Shown in pieces: positions 8,859 through 18,301 of a stretch of DNA of 64,000 bases (positions within the stretch are counted from its first letter, which is position 1; the number at the start of each line of letters is the position of its first letter). Source of the DNA: CAYRGG01 sp964423745 (GTDB lineage Bacteria; Pseudomonadota; Gammaproteobacteria; Competibacterales; Competibacteraceae). Both the position numbers and the translations under genes were made by a program. The stretch is from assembly GCA_964423745.1 (NCBI GenBank), contig CAYRGG010000010.1:32412-96411 (forward strand). The letters run 5' to 3'. The notes under the pieces are model-generated. The model did not search any database and was not told the DNA's origin. It worked only from the letters and a program-made list of their open reading frames with translations.

Positions 8859-9408
8859 AGAAATAAAAGAAGATGCAGATTCCCGCATGGTCAAAAGTAT
8901 TGAAAACTTAAAACATGAGCTGTTAAAAATACGTACAGGCCGTGCCCACGCTAGTTTGCTAGACCATGTAACGGTCAATTATTACGGTACTGAAGTGCCA
9001 TTAAATCAAGTGGCGTCAATCACGGTGGGCGATGCACGCACATTGGTGATTACTCCTTGGGAAAATAAAATGGTGCCTACCGTTGAGAAAGCAATCTTAA
9101 CCTCTGATCTTGGACTTAATCCCACCACTGCCGGTAATGTGATTCGCATTCCGTTGCCTCCCCTTACGGAAGAGCGACGTCGAGATATGATTAAAATTGT
9201 CCGTCAAGAAGGCGAGAACGCCCGGGTGGCTATACGCAATATACGCCGGGAAGCTAACAGCGATTTTAAAACCCTCCTCAAAGAAAAAGACATTACCGAA
9301 GATCAGGAACGCCAAGCCGAAGAAGCGATTCAAAAACTGACTGACAAACACATTGCCGAGGTGGAAAAAATTCTGCAAGGCAAAGAAGCTGAACTCTTGG
9401 AAATCTAA
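8851..9408 (+). CDS. frr: Ribosome recycling factor
   Basis: With EF-G, splits post-termination ribosomes. It is 185 residues, the standard length, from ATG 8851 inside the pyrH stop region. The open frame extends further upstream within pyrH, but the family N-terminus (MIEEIKEDADSRMVKSIENL) fixes this start. Conserved parts include KIRTGRAHASLLD near residue 30 and PLTEERRRDMIKIVRQEGENARVAIRNIRR near 107. Confidence 0.97.
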   Translation: MIEEIKEDADSRMVKSIENLKHELLKIRTGRAHASLLDHVTVNYYGTEVPLNQVASITVGDARTLVITPWENKMVPTVEKAILTSDLGLNPTTAGNVIRIPLPPLTEERRRDMIKIVRQEGENARVAIRNIRREANSDFKTLLKEKDITEDQERQAEEAIQKLTDKHIAEVEKILQGKEAELLEI

Positions 9409-9447
9409 AAAGCCGAACGCAAAGACGCTTAATGACGTTGAAAGAAA

Positions 9448-10215
9448 ATGTCTGGCAATAAAAACCAGCGCTCCTTTAAGGAAGACAGGGCTTTACCGCG
9501 ACATATTGCCATCGTCATGGATGGTAATGGAAGGTGGGCAAAAAAGCGGTTGTTGCCGCGGCCCGCTGGACACCGGGAAGGAGCTAAAGCAGCGCGGCGA
9601 ATCATCAGAGCTTGCATAGACCGGGGTATTGAAGTTCTGACTTTGTTTGCCTTCAGTAGTGAAAATTGGCGTCGCCCGCCTTCAGAAGTCTCTACTTTAA
9701 TGAACCTCTTTTTAGAAACCTTACGCAGCGAAGTGTGTCGTCTCCACGAAAACAACGTGCGTTTACAGTTCATCGGTGATCGCCAAGGGTTTTCGGATAC
9801 CTTACAGATGCATATGAGCCAAGCGGAAGCATTAAGTGCCGACAATACCGGTCTTACCCTGGTGATAGCCGCTAATTATGGTGGCCGCTGGGATATTGCG
9901 CAAGCCACTCAGAAACTTATACGAGAGGTCACGGAAGGTCATCTTTCTGCAACGGAAATAACTACTGAATATCTAAGCAATAGGCTGTCCTTGTACGGTC
10001 TTCCTGAACCCGATTTGTTTATCCGTACGGGCGGCGAACAGCGCATCAGTAATTTTCTCCTATGGCAATTGGCTTATACGGAACTTTATTTTTCAGATCA
10101 GCTTTGGCCCGATTTTAAGGCCGAAGATCTTGATCGGGCCTGTGCTTCGTTTGCTAAACGAGAGCGTCGCTTTGGGCAGACAGGTGATCAGGTGGAGCGT
10201 CGCGGCGGTGCTTAA
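9448..10215 (+). CDS. uppS: Undecaprenyl diphosphate synthase (cis-prenyltransferase)
   Basis: Extends farnesyl diphosphate with isopentenyl diphosphate to make the C55 lipid carrier used for peptidoglycan and LPS. It is 255 residues. The substrate-binding motif HIAIVMDGNGRWAKKR places the catalytic Asp at residue 25. LTLFAFSSENWRRP lies near 66, and the C-terminal PDLFIRTGGEQRISNFLLWQ near 190 is the family signature. The stop overlaps the GTG of cdsA. Confidence 0.96.
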   Translation: MSGNKNQRSFKEDRALPRHIAIVMDGNGRWAKKRLLPRPAGHREGAKAARRIIRACIDRGIEVLTLFAFSSENWRRPPSEVSTLMNLFLETLRSEVCRLHENNVRLQFIGDRQGFSDTLQMHMSQAEALSADNTGLTLVIAANYGGRWDIAQATQKLIREVTEGHLSATEITTEYLSNRLSLYGLPEPDLFIRTGGEQRISNFLLWQLAYTELYFSDQLWPDFKAEDLDRACASFAKRERRFGQTGDQVERRGGA

Positions 10216-11020
10216 ACAGCGTCTTATAACTGCCGCATTGCTGGGGGCGTTAACGATTGGTTTTATCTTGGCCCTGCCAACCCTATGGTTTGGCGGGGTA
10301 TTATTAATTGTGCTTGGGCTAAGCGCGTGGGAATGGAGTGGGTTTTTATTCGATACGCCCAAACAGATTGGTTATTGCCTATTGGTTATCACTTTAACCG
10401 TACTGGCTTGGTGGCTATTGGATAATCATCTGTTTATCTGGTTTACCTTGATATGTGCTTGTGGTTATTGGTGTTATGTCTTCGTTTGGCTACGTCATTA
10501 TATACATCGACCTGGCTGGAATGCCGCTATTATTTGGGCATTGGCGGGACTGTTCACGTTGATACCACCTTGGGTGGTCCTTATGTTTTTACACGGCTCA
10601 TCCTCTTTTGGTCCACCCTATGCTTTATTTCTCATGCTACTCATTGCCATAGCCGACAGTGGCGCTTATTTTGTGGGTAGCCGTTGGGGGCGCCGACCTT
10701 TAGCCCCTAAAGTCAGTCCAGGAAAAACCCGCGAGGGCGCCTTTGGCGCTTTTATAGCAACAGCCCTTGCAGCTGTGGGAGGCGCAATGGCCTTGGGCGT
10801 TGCGGAATGGATATTATTCACGTTGTTATGTCTTGTGACGGTTGCCTTCTCCATTGTTGGCGATCTGTTAGAAAGTATGTTTAAACGACAACACAACATC
10901 AAAGATAGCGGCACTTTGTTGCCTGGCCACGGTGGCATTTTGGATCGTGTTGATAGTCTAACCGCTGCGGCGCCTATTTTCCTCTTTGGCTTACAGAGCC
11001 TTATTTTTGTTAGAGGTTAG
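10208..11020 (+). CDS. cdsA: Phosphatidate cytidylyltransferase (CDP-diglyceride synthase)
   Basis: Integral inner-membrane enzyme making CDP-diacylglycerol from phosphatidate and CTP. About eight hydrophobic segments are visible. The family signatures are SPGKTREGAFGAF near residue 170 and DLLESMFKRQHNIKDSGTLL near 218. I choose the GTG at 10208 (VLKQRLITAALLG), which overlaps the uppS stop by eight bases and gives 270 residues. The open frame extends to 10130 inside uppS, but those residues do not look like family sequence. Confidence 0.94.
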   Translation: MLKQRLITAALLGALTIGFILALPTLWFGGVLLIVLGLSAWEWSGFLFDTPKQIGYCLLVITLTVLAWWLLDNHLFIWFTLICACGYWCYVFVWLRHYIHRPGWNAAIIWALAGLFTLIPPWVVLMFLHGSSSFGPPYALFLMLLIAIADSGAYFVGSRWGRRPLAPKVSPGKTREGAFGAFIATALAAVGGAMALGVAEWILFTLLCLVTVAFSIVGDLLESMFKRQHNIKDSGTLLPGHGGILDRVDSLTAAAPIFLFGLQSLIFVRG

Positions 11021-11033
11021 TGAATACATAAAC

Positions 11034-12221
11034 ATGACTGGTGTCACCATTCTCGGTTCTACTGGCTCTGTGGGCGTCAGCACGCTGGAGGTTTTGCAGC
11101 TGCAACCTGAGCGTTTTGAAATCGTTGCCCTAACGGCTCATTGCGATGTGCAGAGCCTCTACCAGCAGTGCCTTACCTATCGCCCTCATTACGCGGTGAT
11201 GAACGACGCAACGGCCGCTGCACAATTGCACGACCGCTTACGGCAAACCATGCCTTCTGTGCAGGTGCTCGCAGGCAAAGATGCACTTAACCAGGTGGCG
11301 TCACTTCCTCATGTGGACTATGTGATGGCGGCCATTGTGGGCGCGGCAGGTTTATTGCCTACCCTGGCAGCCATCAAAGCGGGCAAACGGGTGCTACTGG
11401 CTAATAAAGAAGCCTTGGTTATGGCTGGTAGTTTGTTTATGGACCAAGTACGCCAATATAGCGCCCAATTGTTGCCCATCGATAGCGAACACAATGCGTT
11501 ATTTCAATGCTTACCACCCAATCAAGGGGGAGCTACCCTTGCCGACCTGGGCGTCACCCGCTTGTTGCTCACGGGTTCTGGAGGACCTTTTCGGGAGACA
11601 CCTCTAGAACGCTTGGATCATGTAACGCCACAGCAAGCCTGTGCTCATCCCAATTGGAGCATGGGTCGCAAGATTTCAGTGGACTCCGCCACCATGATGA
11701 ACAAAGGCTTGGAGGTAATTGAAGCGCATTGGCTGTTTAATGCGCTGGCAGATCAGATTCAGGTGATTATTCATCCACAAAGCATCGTCCATTCCATGGT
11801 AGAGTATAAAGATGGTTCTGTATTAGCTCAGCTTGGCAATCCCGATATGCGTACACCGATTGCCCACGCTTTGGCATGGCCCCAACGTATGACCTCCGGC
11901 GTTGCCATGTTAAACCTCTTTGAGGTAGGTCAATTGACATTTCAAGCTCCAAATTTTTCTCGTTTTCCTTGTTTACAGCTTGCTTCGGAGGCGCTTAGCA
12001 AAGGTGGCACAGCACCCGCCATCCTCAATGCCGGTAATGAGATAGCGGTACATGGTTTTCTCGATGGAGGCATCCGCTTTACCGACATCGCCCCAGTTAT
12101 CGAGCACACCTTGGCACATACACCGATCCAACAAGCGACTTCCCTGGCGGCTATTCTTGCTAGCGATAGTCAAGCTCGCCAGGTGGCGCAAGAGCACATC
12201 ACCGCATTGATAAAGAGATGA
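11034..12221 (+). CDS. dxr: 1-deoxy-D-xylulose-5-phosphate reductoisomerase
   Basis: Second step of the MEP isoprenoid pathway: NADPH-dependent conversion of DXP to MEP. It is 395 residues from ATG 11034. The N-terminal Rossmann motif is GSTGSVGVSTLEVL. Substrate-loop motifs are LLANKEALVMAG, LPIDSEHNALFQCL, KISVDSATMMNKGLEVIEA and, near the C-terminus, ILNAGNEIAVHGFLDG. It feeds uppS, two genes upstream in the same run. Confidence 0.97.
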   Translation: MTGVTILGSTGSVGVSTLEVLQLQPERFEIVALTAHCDVQSLYQQCLTYRPHYAVMNDATAAAQLHDRLRQTMPSVQVLAGKDALNQVASLPHVDYVMAAIVGAAGLLPTLAAIKAGKRVLLANKEALVMAGSLFMDQVRQYSAQLLPIDSEHNALFQCLPPNQGGATLADLGVTRLLLTGSGGPFRETPLERLDHVTPQQACAHPNWSMGRKISVDSATMMNKGLEVIEAHWLFNALADQIQVIIHPQSIVHSMVEYKDGSVLAQLGNPDMRTPIAHALAWPQRMTSGVAMLNLFEVGQLTFQAPNFSRFPCLQLASEALSKGGTAPAILNAGNEIAVHGFLDGGIRFTDIAPVIEHTLAHTPIQQATSLAAILASDSQARQVAQEHITALIKR

Positions 12222-12224
12222 CCC

Positions 12225-13589
12225 ATGAGTAATGCTTTACTATCCTCTGTGGTTTCTGTGTTGGCGCTTATCGTCACCTTAGGCATTCTTGTAACTGTGC
12301 ATGAATTTGGGCACTTCTGGGTGGCGCGCCGTTTTGGTGTCAAGGTATTACGCTTTTCGGTAGGCTTTGGTCGTCCCCTCTGGTCACGCCGCGATAAAGG
12401 GGATGGTACAGAATATGTCGTTGCAGCGATTCCCTTAGGGGGTTATGTACGCATGCTCGATGAACGGGAAGGAGACGTTGCCCCCAGCGAGGTCCATCGC
12501 GCCTTTAATCGCCAACCGGTAAGCAGCCGTATTGCCATCGTTGCCGCCGGACCTTTTTTTAATTTTTTGTTTGCTGGGCTTGCTTACACCCTTATGTTTA
12601 TGGTGGGTGTAACCGGTATTCGTCCTTTATTGGACGAACCTGTCCCAGACTCTATGGCGGCAACAGCGGGTTTTCAAAAAGGTGATCAGATTATCGCGGT
12701 GGATGAGTATCCCACCCCCACTTTACAAGCGGTACAATTGGCGCTGGTGGAACACGGTATGGACCGGGAAACTGTCGATGTACGCGTACAAACCGCTGCT
12801 GAACAAACCCAAGTGCGCCGGTTAGATTTTAGTACTGCACAACAGAATATGGAAGACGCCCAACTGTTTACCGAATTGGGTTTTGCGCTCTGGTCTGTAC
12901 CAGCGGTGGTGGGCCAAGTTTTGCAAAATAGCCCGGCTGAGCAGGCTGGATTAATGCCCAATGATCAGATTATCGCCATTAACGATACACCCATCGACAA
13001 TTGGCAACAATTACTGACCTATGTACAGGGTCGCCCCGGCGAAGCCATTAACATCCAGGTGGCTCGAGATGGCAAAAACTATACCCTGCAAATGACACCG
13101 GAAGCCATAGACACCCCCCAAGGTCCTGTGGGTCGTATCGGCATCAGCGGTCGTGACGATATGATGGCTAAATTACAGATTGTAACCCGCTATGGACCTT
13201 TGCAATCCTTTTTAGAAGGGGTCCAGAGAACCTGGGATATGTCTCTTTTTACCCTGCGCATGTTATGGCGTATGTTAATCGGTAAAGCCTCTTTAGAGAA
13301 TATCAGTGGACCTATTACCATTGCCCAGTTCGCTGGGCAGTCAGCCAGCATAGGCTGGTTGCCTTTTTTATCTTTTTTGGCGCTTGTCAGTGTTAGCTTA
13401 GGTGTGTTAAATCTCTTGCCGATACCGGTGTTAGACGGAGGACATCTTTTCTATTATTTCATTGAACTTATTAAAGGTAGTCCGCTATCTGATTTTGCTC
13501 AAGAATTTGGTCAACGTCTCGGTGTTATGCTCCTGGTTATTCTCATGAGCCTTGCCCTCTTTAATGATCTCGCCAGGCTTTTGGGATAA
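12225..13589 (+). CDS. rseP: RseP site-2 intramembrane zinc metalloprotease
   Basis: Cleaves membrane-bound anti-sigma factor and signal-peptide remnants in the inner membrane. It is 454 residues. The zinc motif HEFGH is at residues 26-30 in the first membrane segment. Two periplasmic PDZ domains follow (about 120-200 and 205-290, the second with SPAEQAGLMPNDQIIAINDT). The second metal-ligand region NLLPIPVLDGGHL lies near 400. It starts three bases after dxr and precedes bamA, the usual envelope-stress/outer-membrane order. Confidence 0.96.
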   Translation: MSNALLSSVVSVLALIVTLGILVTVHEFGHFWVARRFGVKVLRFSVGFGRPLWSRRDKGDGTEYVVAAIPLGGYVRMLDEREGDVAPSEVHRAFNRQPVSSRIAIVAAGPFFNFLFAGLAYTLMFMVGVTGIRPLLDEPVPDSMAATAGFQKGDQIIAVDEYPTPTLQAVQLALVEHGMDRETVDVRVQTAAEQTQVRRLDFSTAQQNMEDAQLFTELGFALWSVPAVVGQVLQNSPAEQAGLMPNDQIIAINDTPIDNWQQLLTYVQGRPGEAINIQVARDGKNYTLQMTPEAIDTPQGPVGRIGISGRDDMMAKLQIVTRYGPLQSFLEGVQRTWDMSLFTLRMLWRMLIGKASLENISGPITIAQFAGQSASIGWLPFLSFLALVSVSLGVLNLLPIPVLDGGHLFYYFIELIKGSPLSDFAQEFGQRLGVMLLVILMSLALFNDLARLLG

Positions 13590-13617
13590 GCATAGGATCA
13601 TCCAGCACAGGTATTTC

Positions 13618-15909
13618 ATGAGCAAAGTCTATTGCAGCTGTCTACTATTGTTTATTATGCTTTCACCGCTTTGGGCCTATGGGCAAGACGACACCTTTGT
13701 CGTCGAAGATATTCGTGTCGAGGGTTTACAACGCATATCCGCCGGCACCGTCTTTAATTACTTACCCATAAGCATAGGCTCCGCCCTGGCGCCACAAGAT
13801 TATTCCAGTATCATTCGCACCCTCTTTCAAACGGGTTTTTTCACCGATGTGGGTTTGCAAAGAGACGCCAACGATCTCATCATAACCGTGGTGGAACGCC
13901 CTGCTATTGCTGAAATCAATATCTCTGGAAATAGAGATATCAACAGCGAAGATCTGACTAAGGGACTTGAAGAGATAGGTCTTGAAGAGGGCGAGGTGTT
14001 TGACCGGGCTTTACTCGATAAGGTAGAGCAAGAACTTATTCGCCAGTATTATGGACGCGGCAAGTATGCGGTACGGGTAGAGACCGATGTACGTCCTTTA
14101 GAACGCAACCGAGTAGCTATAGATCTGGATATTTCCGAGGGCGTAGCAGCGCGCATTCGCCAGATCAATATTGTAGGCAATGAAGCGTTCAACGATGCAG
14201 AGCTGCTGGATGAATTCCAATTGGCGTCCACAGGATGGTTTTCTTTTTGGACCCAAAACGATCAATATTCAAAGCAAAAGCTCGCCGCCGATATAGAAGC
14301 CTTACGGTCTTTCTATCTAGATAGAGGCTATTTGCAATTTGCTCTGGATTCAACCCAAGTCTCTATTACGCCTGATAAAAAAGATATTTACATTACAATT
14401 AATATTTCCGAAGGAGAACCTTACACCGTTAAAGAGATTGATCTGGCTGGCGACTTGGTTGTTCCAGAGACTGAGTTGCGTGAATTGATTACCATTGAAC
14501 CGGGTGAAACGTTTTCCCGCAGCACCATGGCCGAGATGACCCAGCTTATCAGCGACCGCCTTGGCGAAGAAGGTTATGCTTTTGCCAACGTCAATACCGT
14601 GCCAGAATTAGACGAGGAAAACAATCAAGTTGCCTTGACGTTTATCATTGATCCCGGCAGGCGAGTTTATGTACGACGCATAAACTTTTCAGGTAATGTA
14701 AAAACCCATGATGAAGTCCTGCGCCGTGAATTACGGCAGATGGAGAGCACCTGGTTTTCCAGCAAAGATATTAACCGCTCCAAAGAGCGCCTGGAGAGAT
14801 TGCGTTATTTGGAAAGCGTCGATGTGGAAACACCGGCGGTACCGGGTACTGTGGATCAAGTAGATATCAATTACAGTATTGTCGAAAGACCCTCTGGAAA
14901 TTTAATCTTTGGCGCTGGTTTTGGCCAGGAATCCGGCATACTTCTAAACGCTAGTCTTAATCAAGATAATTTTCTAGGCACCGGTAATACCTTTAACTTC
15001 ATTTTTAATAACAGTCGAACAAATACCAATTACACCATCGCCTTTAACGATCCTTATTATACGTTGGATGGCGTCAGTCGCGGGTTTCGGCTGTATTATC
15101 GGGAACGGGATGCGGAAGAAGCCAATACCGCCGATTTTGTGGTGGATGGTTTTGGCGGGGAAGTTACCTTTGGTTTTCCCATTAACGAGTTCGACGTAAT
15201 ACGCACCGGTTTCGGTTTTGAGAATGTGGATATCAATACCACGGATGACACGCCGCCGGAGATTCTCGATTTCTTGGCGGACAATGGTGATGATTTTACT
15301 AATGGTAAAATAAACATCGGCTGGTCTCGGGACAATCGTAATCGCGCTATCTTCCCGGATGCCGGTAGCTTGAACCGGATTGCCCTTGAGGGTAGCGTAC
15401 CTGGTAGTGATCTCGAATACTTTAAAATCGATTATGACTATCTAGGGTTTTATAACCTTACTCGTTTTTTAACCGTGTCGTTAGGCGGTGAGTTAGGTTA
15501 TGGAGATGGCTACGCAGGCACTGATGAGCTACCTTTTTTTGAAAATTATTTGGCGGGCGGCATCAGTTCCATACGCGGATTTGAAGCAAATACCCTGGGA
15601 CCCCGCTATGCCAGTACCAATGACCCACAAGGTGGCAGCGTTAAAATTGTCGGCAATTTAGAAGTTATCTTGCCATTTCCGTTTCTAGAAGATTCCAACA
15701 CCACACGGCTTTTTGCCTTTATCGATGGCGGTAATGTATTTAGTTCTACAAAGGATGTCACGGCAGACGGGTTACGTTTTTCAGCAGGATTTGGAGGTCG
15801 CTGGTTATCGCCATTGGGGCCTCTTGCTATTAGCATAGGTGTTCCTTTGAACAAGAAAAGCGATGATGACACGGAAGCTTTTCAATTCTCTTTTGGGGTA
15901 CCGTTTTAA
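13618..15909 (+). CDS. bamA: Outer-membrane protein assembly factor BamA
   Basis: Core of the BAM complex that inserts beta-barrel proteins in the outer membrane. It is 763 residues from ATG 13618. A signal peptide ends near residue 23 (PLWAYG-QDD). Five POTRA repeats follow to about residue 420, starting with FVVEDIRVEGLQRISAGTVF. The C-terminal 16-strand barrel contains the loop-6 motif GISSIRGFEANTLGPRY (RGF) and ends in Phe (FQFSFGVPF), the usual barrel signal. The frame is open 66 bases upstream inside rseP, but only the ATG at 13618 starts a signal peptide. Confidence 0.96.
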   Translation: MSKVYCSCLLLFIMLSPLWAYGQDDTFVVEDIRVEGLQRISAGTVFNYLPISIGSALAPQDYSSIIRTLFQTGFFTDVGLQRDANDLIITVVERPAIAEINISGNRDINSEDLTKGLEEIGLEEGEVFDRALLDKVEQELIRQYYGRGKYAVRVETDVRPLERNRVAIDLDISEGVAARIRQINIVGNEAFNDAELLDEFQLASTGWFSFWTQNDQYSKQKLAADIEALRSFYLDRGYLQFALDSTQVSITPDKKDIYITINISEGEPYTVKEIDLAGDLVVPETELRELITIEPGETFSRSTMAEMTQLISDRLGEEGYAFANVNTVPELDEENNQVALTFIIDPGRRVYVRRINFSGNVKTHDEVLRRELRQMESTWFSSKDINRSKERLERLRYLESVDVETPAVPGTVDQVDINYSIVERPSGNLIFGAGFGQESGILLNASLNQDNFLGTGNTFNFIFNNSRTNTNYTIAFNDPYYTLDGVSRGFRLYYRERDAEEANTADFVVDGFGGEVTFGFPINEFDVIRTGFGFENVDINTTDDTPPEILDFLADNGDDFTNGKINIGWSRDNRNRAIFPDAGSLNRIALEGSVPGSDLEYFKIDYDYLGFYNLTRFLTVSLGGELGYGDGYAGTDELPFFENYLAGGISSIRGFEANTLGPRYASTNDPQGGSVKIVGNLEVILPFPFLEDSNTTRLFAFIDGGNVFSSTKDVTADGLRFSAGFGGRWLSPLGPLAISIGVPLNKKSDDDTEAFQFSFGVPF

Positions 15910-15934
15910 CAAAAGACGATTGGTTTGTTATTTA

Positions 15935-16060
15935 CATGACTTACGCAAAAAAAGACTTGGGTAGCTCGTGAAAGAAGTGTTGACGGCCTGGATGGCCGTC
16001 ATCAAGCCCACAGGGAGGTGCTCTCGGGGCGTCTTCTGGAATGAGCTGCGTAAGTCCTGA
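15935..16060. repeat. MITE-like repeat, copy A (bamA-skp gap)
   Basis: About 126 bp with terminal inverted repeats GACTTACGCA (15938-15947) and TGCGTAAGTC (16047-16056). The interior (GGCCTGGATGGCCGTC, CAAGCCCACAGGGA, GGCGTCTTCTGGAA) is shared with copy B at 60785-60913. It separates bamA from skp, genes that are normally close together. No transposase is encoded, so it is a non-autonomous element or structured repeat. Confidence 0.85.
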
Positions 16061-16092
16061 TTTATTCACACAACTGTTTTATCTTTGGGGGT

Positions 16093-16605
16093 ATGGTTTT
16101 GAAGGGTATGCGTATACCATTTATTTTGTTGTTACTGGGTATTTTATACGCCTTTCCTGTGCAGTCCGCGGAGCTTAAGATCGGTGCAGTAAGTATTGGC
16201 AAGATCTTGAACGAAGCCCCTCAAGCGGAACAGGCAAACAAACGTCTACAGGAGGAATTTGCGCCCCGTGAGAGGGGACTTGTGGATGCACAAAAATCCT
16301 TACGGGATATGGAGCAGAAACTCACCCGCGACGGTGCTGTCATGAGTGAAAGTCAGCGGCGTAGTTTAGAGCGGGACATTCGCGCCGAGGCCCGGGAATT
16401 ACAACGGGCCACGGAAGAATTTCGCGAAGACGTCAATCTGCGTCGTAACGAAGAACTGAGCAAATTCCAACAGGAGGTGGTGGAAGTCATCAACGGCCTA
16501 GCCAGAGAAGAAGGGTTTGATCTTATTCTCAATGAGGGATCAGTGCTGTATGCGGGAGAACGGGTAGATATCACAGAAAAGGTTTTGGGCAAGCTTTCAC
16601 CATGA
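16093..16605 (+). CDS. skp: Periplasmic chaperone Skp/OmpH family
   Basis: Holdase for unfolded outer-membrane proteins in transit to BamA. It is 170 residues from ATG 16093; ATG 16108 would shorten it by five. A signal peptide of about 25 residues (core IPFILLLLGILYAFPVQSA) is followed by KIGAVSIGKILNEAPQAEQA, then a long charged coiled coil (about residues 45-130) rich in Gln, Glu and Arg. It ends in a short beta segment (FDLILNEGSVLYAGERVDIT). It sits between bamA and lpxD, the family's usual place, although repeat A now intervenes. Confidence 0.92.
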   Translation: MVLKGMRIPFILLLLGILYAFPVQSAELKIGAVSIGKILNEAPQAEQANKRLQEEFAPRERGLVDAQKSLRDMEQKLTRDGAVMSESQRRSLERDIRAEARELQRATEEFREDVNLRRNEELSKFQQEVVEVINGLAREEGFDLILNEGSVLYAGERVDITEKVLGKLSP

Positions 16606-16785
16606 CCCCCACCTTGCAACCGCTCCATGGTATGCGCGGAGGAATGCTCTGCTTCTTTAAGGGCGCTCACCCTCACCTTCACCCGTACGAGGATTTTGTT
16701 TTCATTACCGAAACCGCTGTTATAGGCCATTGGGGCGTTTACGGTTTTGCGCTAACTATTGCGCCGCGTGTTGGATAGCAAGTCT

Positions 16786-17808
16786 GTGACGGTGCTAACC
16801 CTGGGTGATATAGCCGCTAAGGTGGGAGCACCCCTATACGGGGGTGATGTTAATACCGTCATAACCAACATAGCACCCTTGCCCCAAGCTCAACCTAACC
16901 AAATCAGCTTTCTTAGCAATCCCCGCTATCGGCGCTATTTGTCAACCACGCAAGCTGGCGCTGTTATTTTATCCCAGCATGATGTTCCGGCTTGTCCGGT
17001 ACCTGTGTTGCTTGCTGAGCAACCCTATGTCACCTATGCGCAAGTGGCTCAACTGTTTACACCTAGCGGTCCCCGCCCCCAGGGTATTCATCCCACAGCC
17101 AGCGTGGACGAAACAGCGCAAGTGGCGGAAAGTGCCTGGATTGGACCCCATAGCACCGTGGAAGCGGAAACCATTATCGGTCCACGGGTCTTTGTTGGAC
17201 CAAACAGTACCATAGGGCAACGTTGTATACTCAAAAGCGAAGTTTACCTGGTTGCCCGTGTGACTATTTGCCATGATGTACAGCTAGGCGAGCGGGTGTT
17301 GGCACATCCCGGCGCCGTGCTTGGCAGCGATGGCTTTGGCCTCGCCAACACTGGCCAGCGATGGATCAAAATCCCTCAACTGGGGGGATTAAAAATCGGT
17401 GACGATGTGGAAATTGGCGCCAACACCACCATAGACCGAGGCGCTTTAGAAGACACTGTCATTGAAGAAGGGGTAAAATTCGATAACCAAATTCAAGTGG
17501 GGCATAACGTGCACATCGGCGCCCATACCGTGGTGGCCGGTTGCGTGGGTATTGCAGGTAGCGTTTCCATTGGCCGCCATTGTCGGCTGGGAGGCGGCGT
17601 CGGTATCGCGGGACATTTAAAAATTGCTGATCATGTGCATATTTCCGGCATGTCGCTAGTGACCAAATCCCTTACTCAAGCGGGTTACTATTCGTCAGGG
17701 TTAAGAGTAGAAACAAATCGACGCTGGAATAAGATTGGTGCACGGTTACGCCAATTGGACGACCTGGCTCGACGGCTCATAGCGCTAGAAAAAAAGAACC
17801 AAATTTAA
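16786..17808 (+). CDS. lpxD: UDP-3-O-(3-hydroxyacyl)glucosamine N-acyltransferase
   Basis: Third step of lipid A synthesis: N-acylation of UDP-3-O-acyl-glucosamine, or of its amine analogue. It is a left-handed beta-helix trimer. The N-terminal uridine-binding domain (about 1-100) is followed by hexapeptide repeats (IHPTASVDETAQVAESAWIG onward) with the catalytic His in QVGHNVHIGAHTV near residue 240. The start is uncertain: GTG 16786 gives 340 residues, the usual length; GTG 16792 and TTG 16759 are alternatives and none has a clear Shine-Dalgarno. Confidence 0.93.
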   Translation: MTVLTLGDIAAKVGAPLYGGDVNTVITNIAPLPQAQPNQISFLSNPRYRRYLSTTQAGAVILSQHDVPACPVPVLLAEQPYVTYAQVAQLFTPSGPRPQGIHPTASVDETAQVAESAWIGPHSTVEAETIIGPRVFVGPNSTIGQRCILKSEVYLVARVTICHDVQLGERVLAHPGAVLGSDGFGLANTGQRWIKIPQLGGLKIGDDVEIGANTTIDRGALEDTVIEEGVKFDNQIQVGHNVHIGAHTVVAGCVGIAGSVSIGRHCRLGGGVGIAGHLKIADHVHISGMSLVTKSLTQAGYYSSGLRVETNRRWNKIGARLRQLDDLARRLIALEKKNQI

Positions 17809-17820
17809 AGAGGCTCAACT

Positions 17821-18267
17821 TTGAATGCAATGGCTATAACGGAAGTACTCCGCTACCTCCCGCACCGCTATCCTTTCTTGCTCATCGATCGGGTGTTAAC
17901 GGTGCAGCCAGGTCATTCTCTCACTGGCTTGAAATGCGTCAGTTTTAATGAGCCTTTTTTTCAAGGTCATTTCCCTCAGCGTCCCATTATGCCTGGCGTG
18001 CTTATTCTGGAAGCCTTAGCGCAGGCGACGGGTATTTTAGCCTTTAAGACGGACGAGGAAATCCCTGATCATCGCGCCATGTATTATTTAGTGGGCATTG
18101 ACAATGCACGCTTTAAGCGGCCTGTGGAACCTGGGGATCAACTCATATTAAAGGTTGATTTGGGACGTCTACGCCGCGACGTTGGCAAATTTCATGGCGA
18201 AGCCACGGTTGATGGAAAAGTAGTCGCCTCTGCCGAGCTCATGTGCGCTAAACGAGATGTGGATTAA
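17821..18267 (+). CDS. fabZ: 3-hydroxyacyl-ACP dehydratase FabZ
   Basis: Dehydrates 3-hydroxyacyl-ACP in fatty-acid elongation, competing with LpxA/LpxD for the same substrate. It is 148 residues. The hot-dog fold signatures are LPHRYPFLLIDRVL and FFQGHFPQRPIMPGVLILEA, with the catalytic His in GHFP and the Glu in LILEA. Start choice: AAGAGG lies seven bases before the TTG at 17821 and 16 before the ATG at 17830, so TTG is favoured. Confidence 0.95.
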   Translation: MNAMAITEVLRYLPHRYPFLLIDRVLTVQPGHSLTGLKCVSFNEPFFQGHFPQRPIMPGVLILEALAQATGILAFKTDEEIPDHRAMYYLVGIDNARFKRPVEPGDQLILKVDLGRLRRDVGKFHGEATVDGKVVASAELMCAKRDVD

Positions 18268-18301
18268 TAGGCATGGACTCTGAGAAGCGAGACGTGAACT
18301 T

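Noticed and set aside
16353..16730. 125-codon minus-strand frame over skp
   Set aside because: It is the antisense shadow of the Skp coding sequence; its Ser/Arg-rich composition follows from the plus-strand codons.
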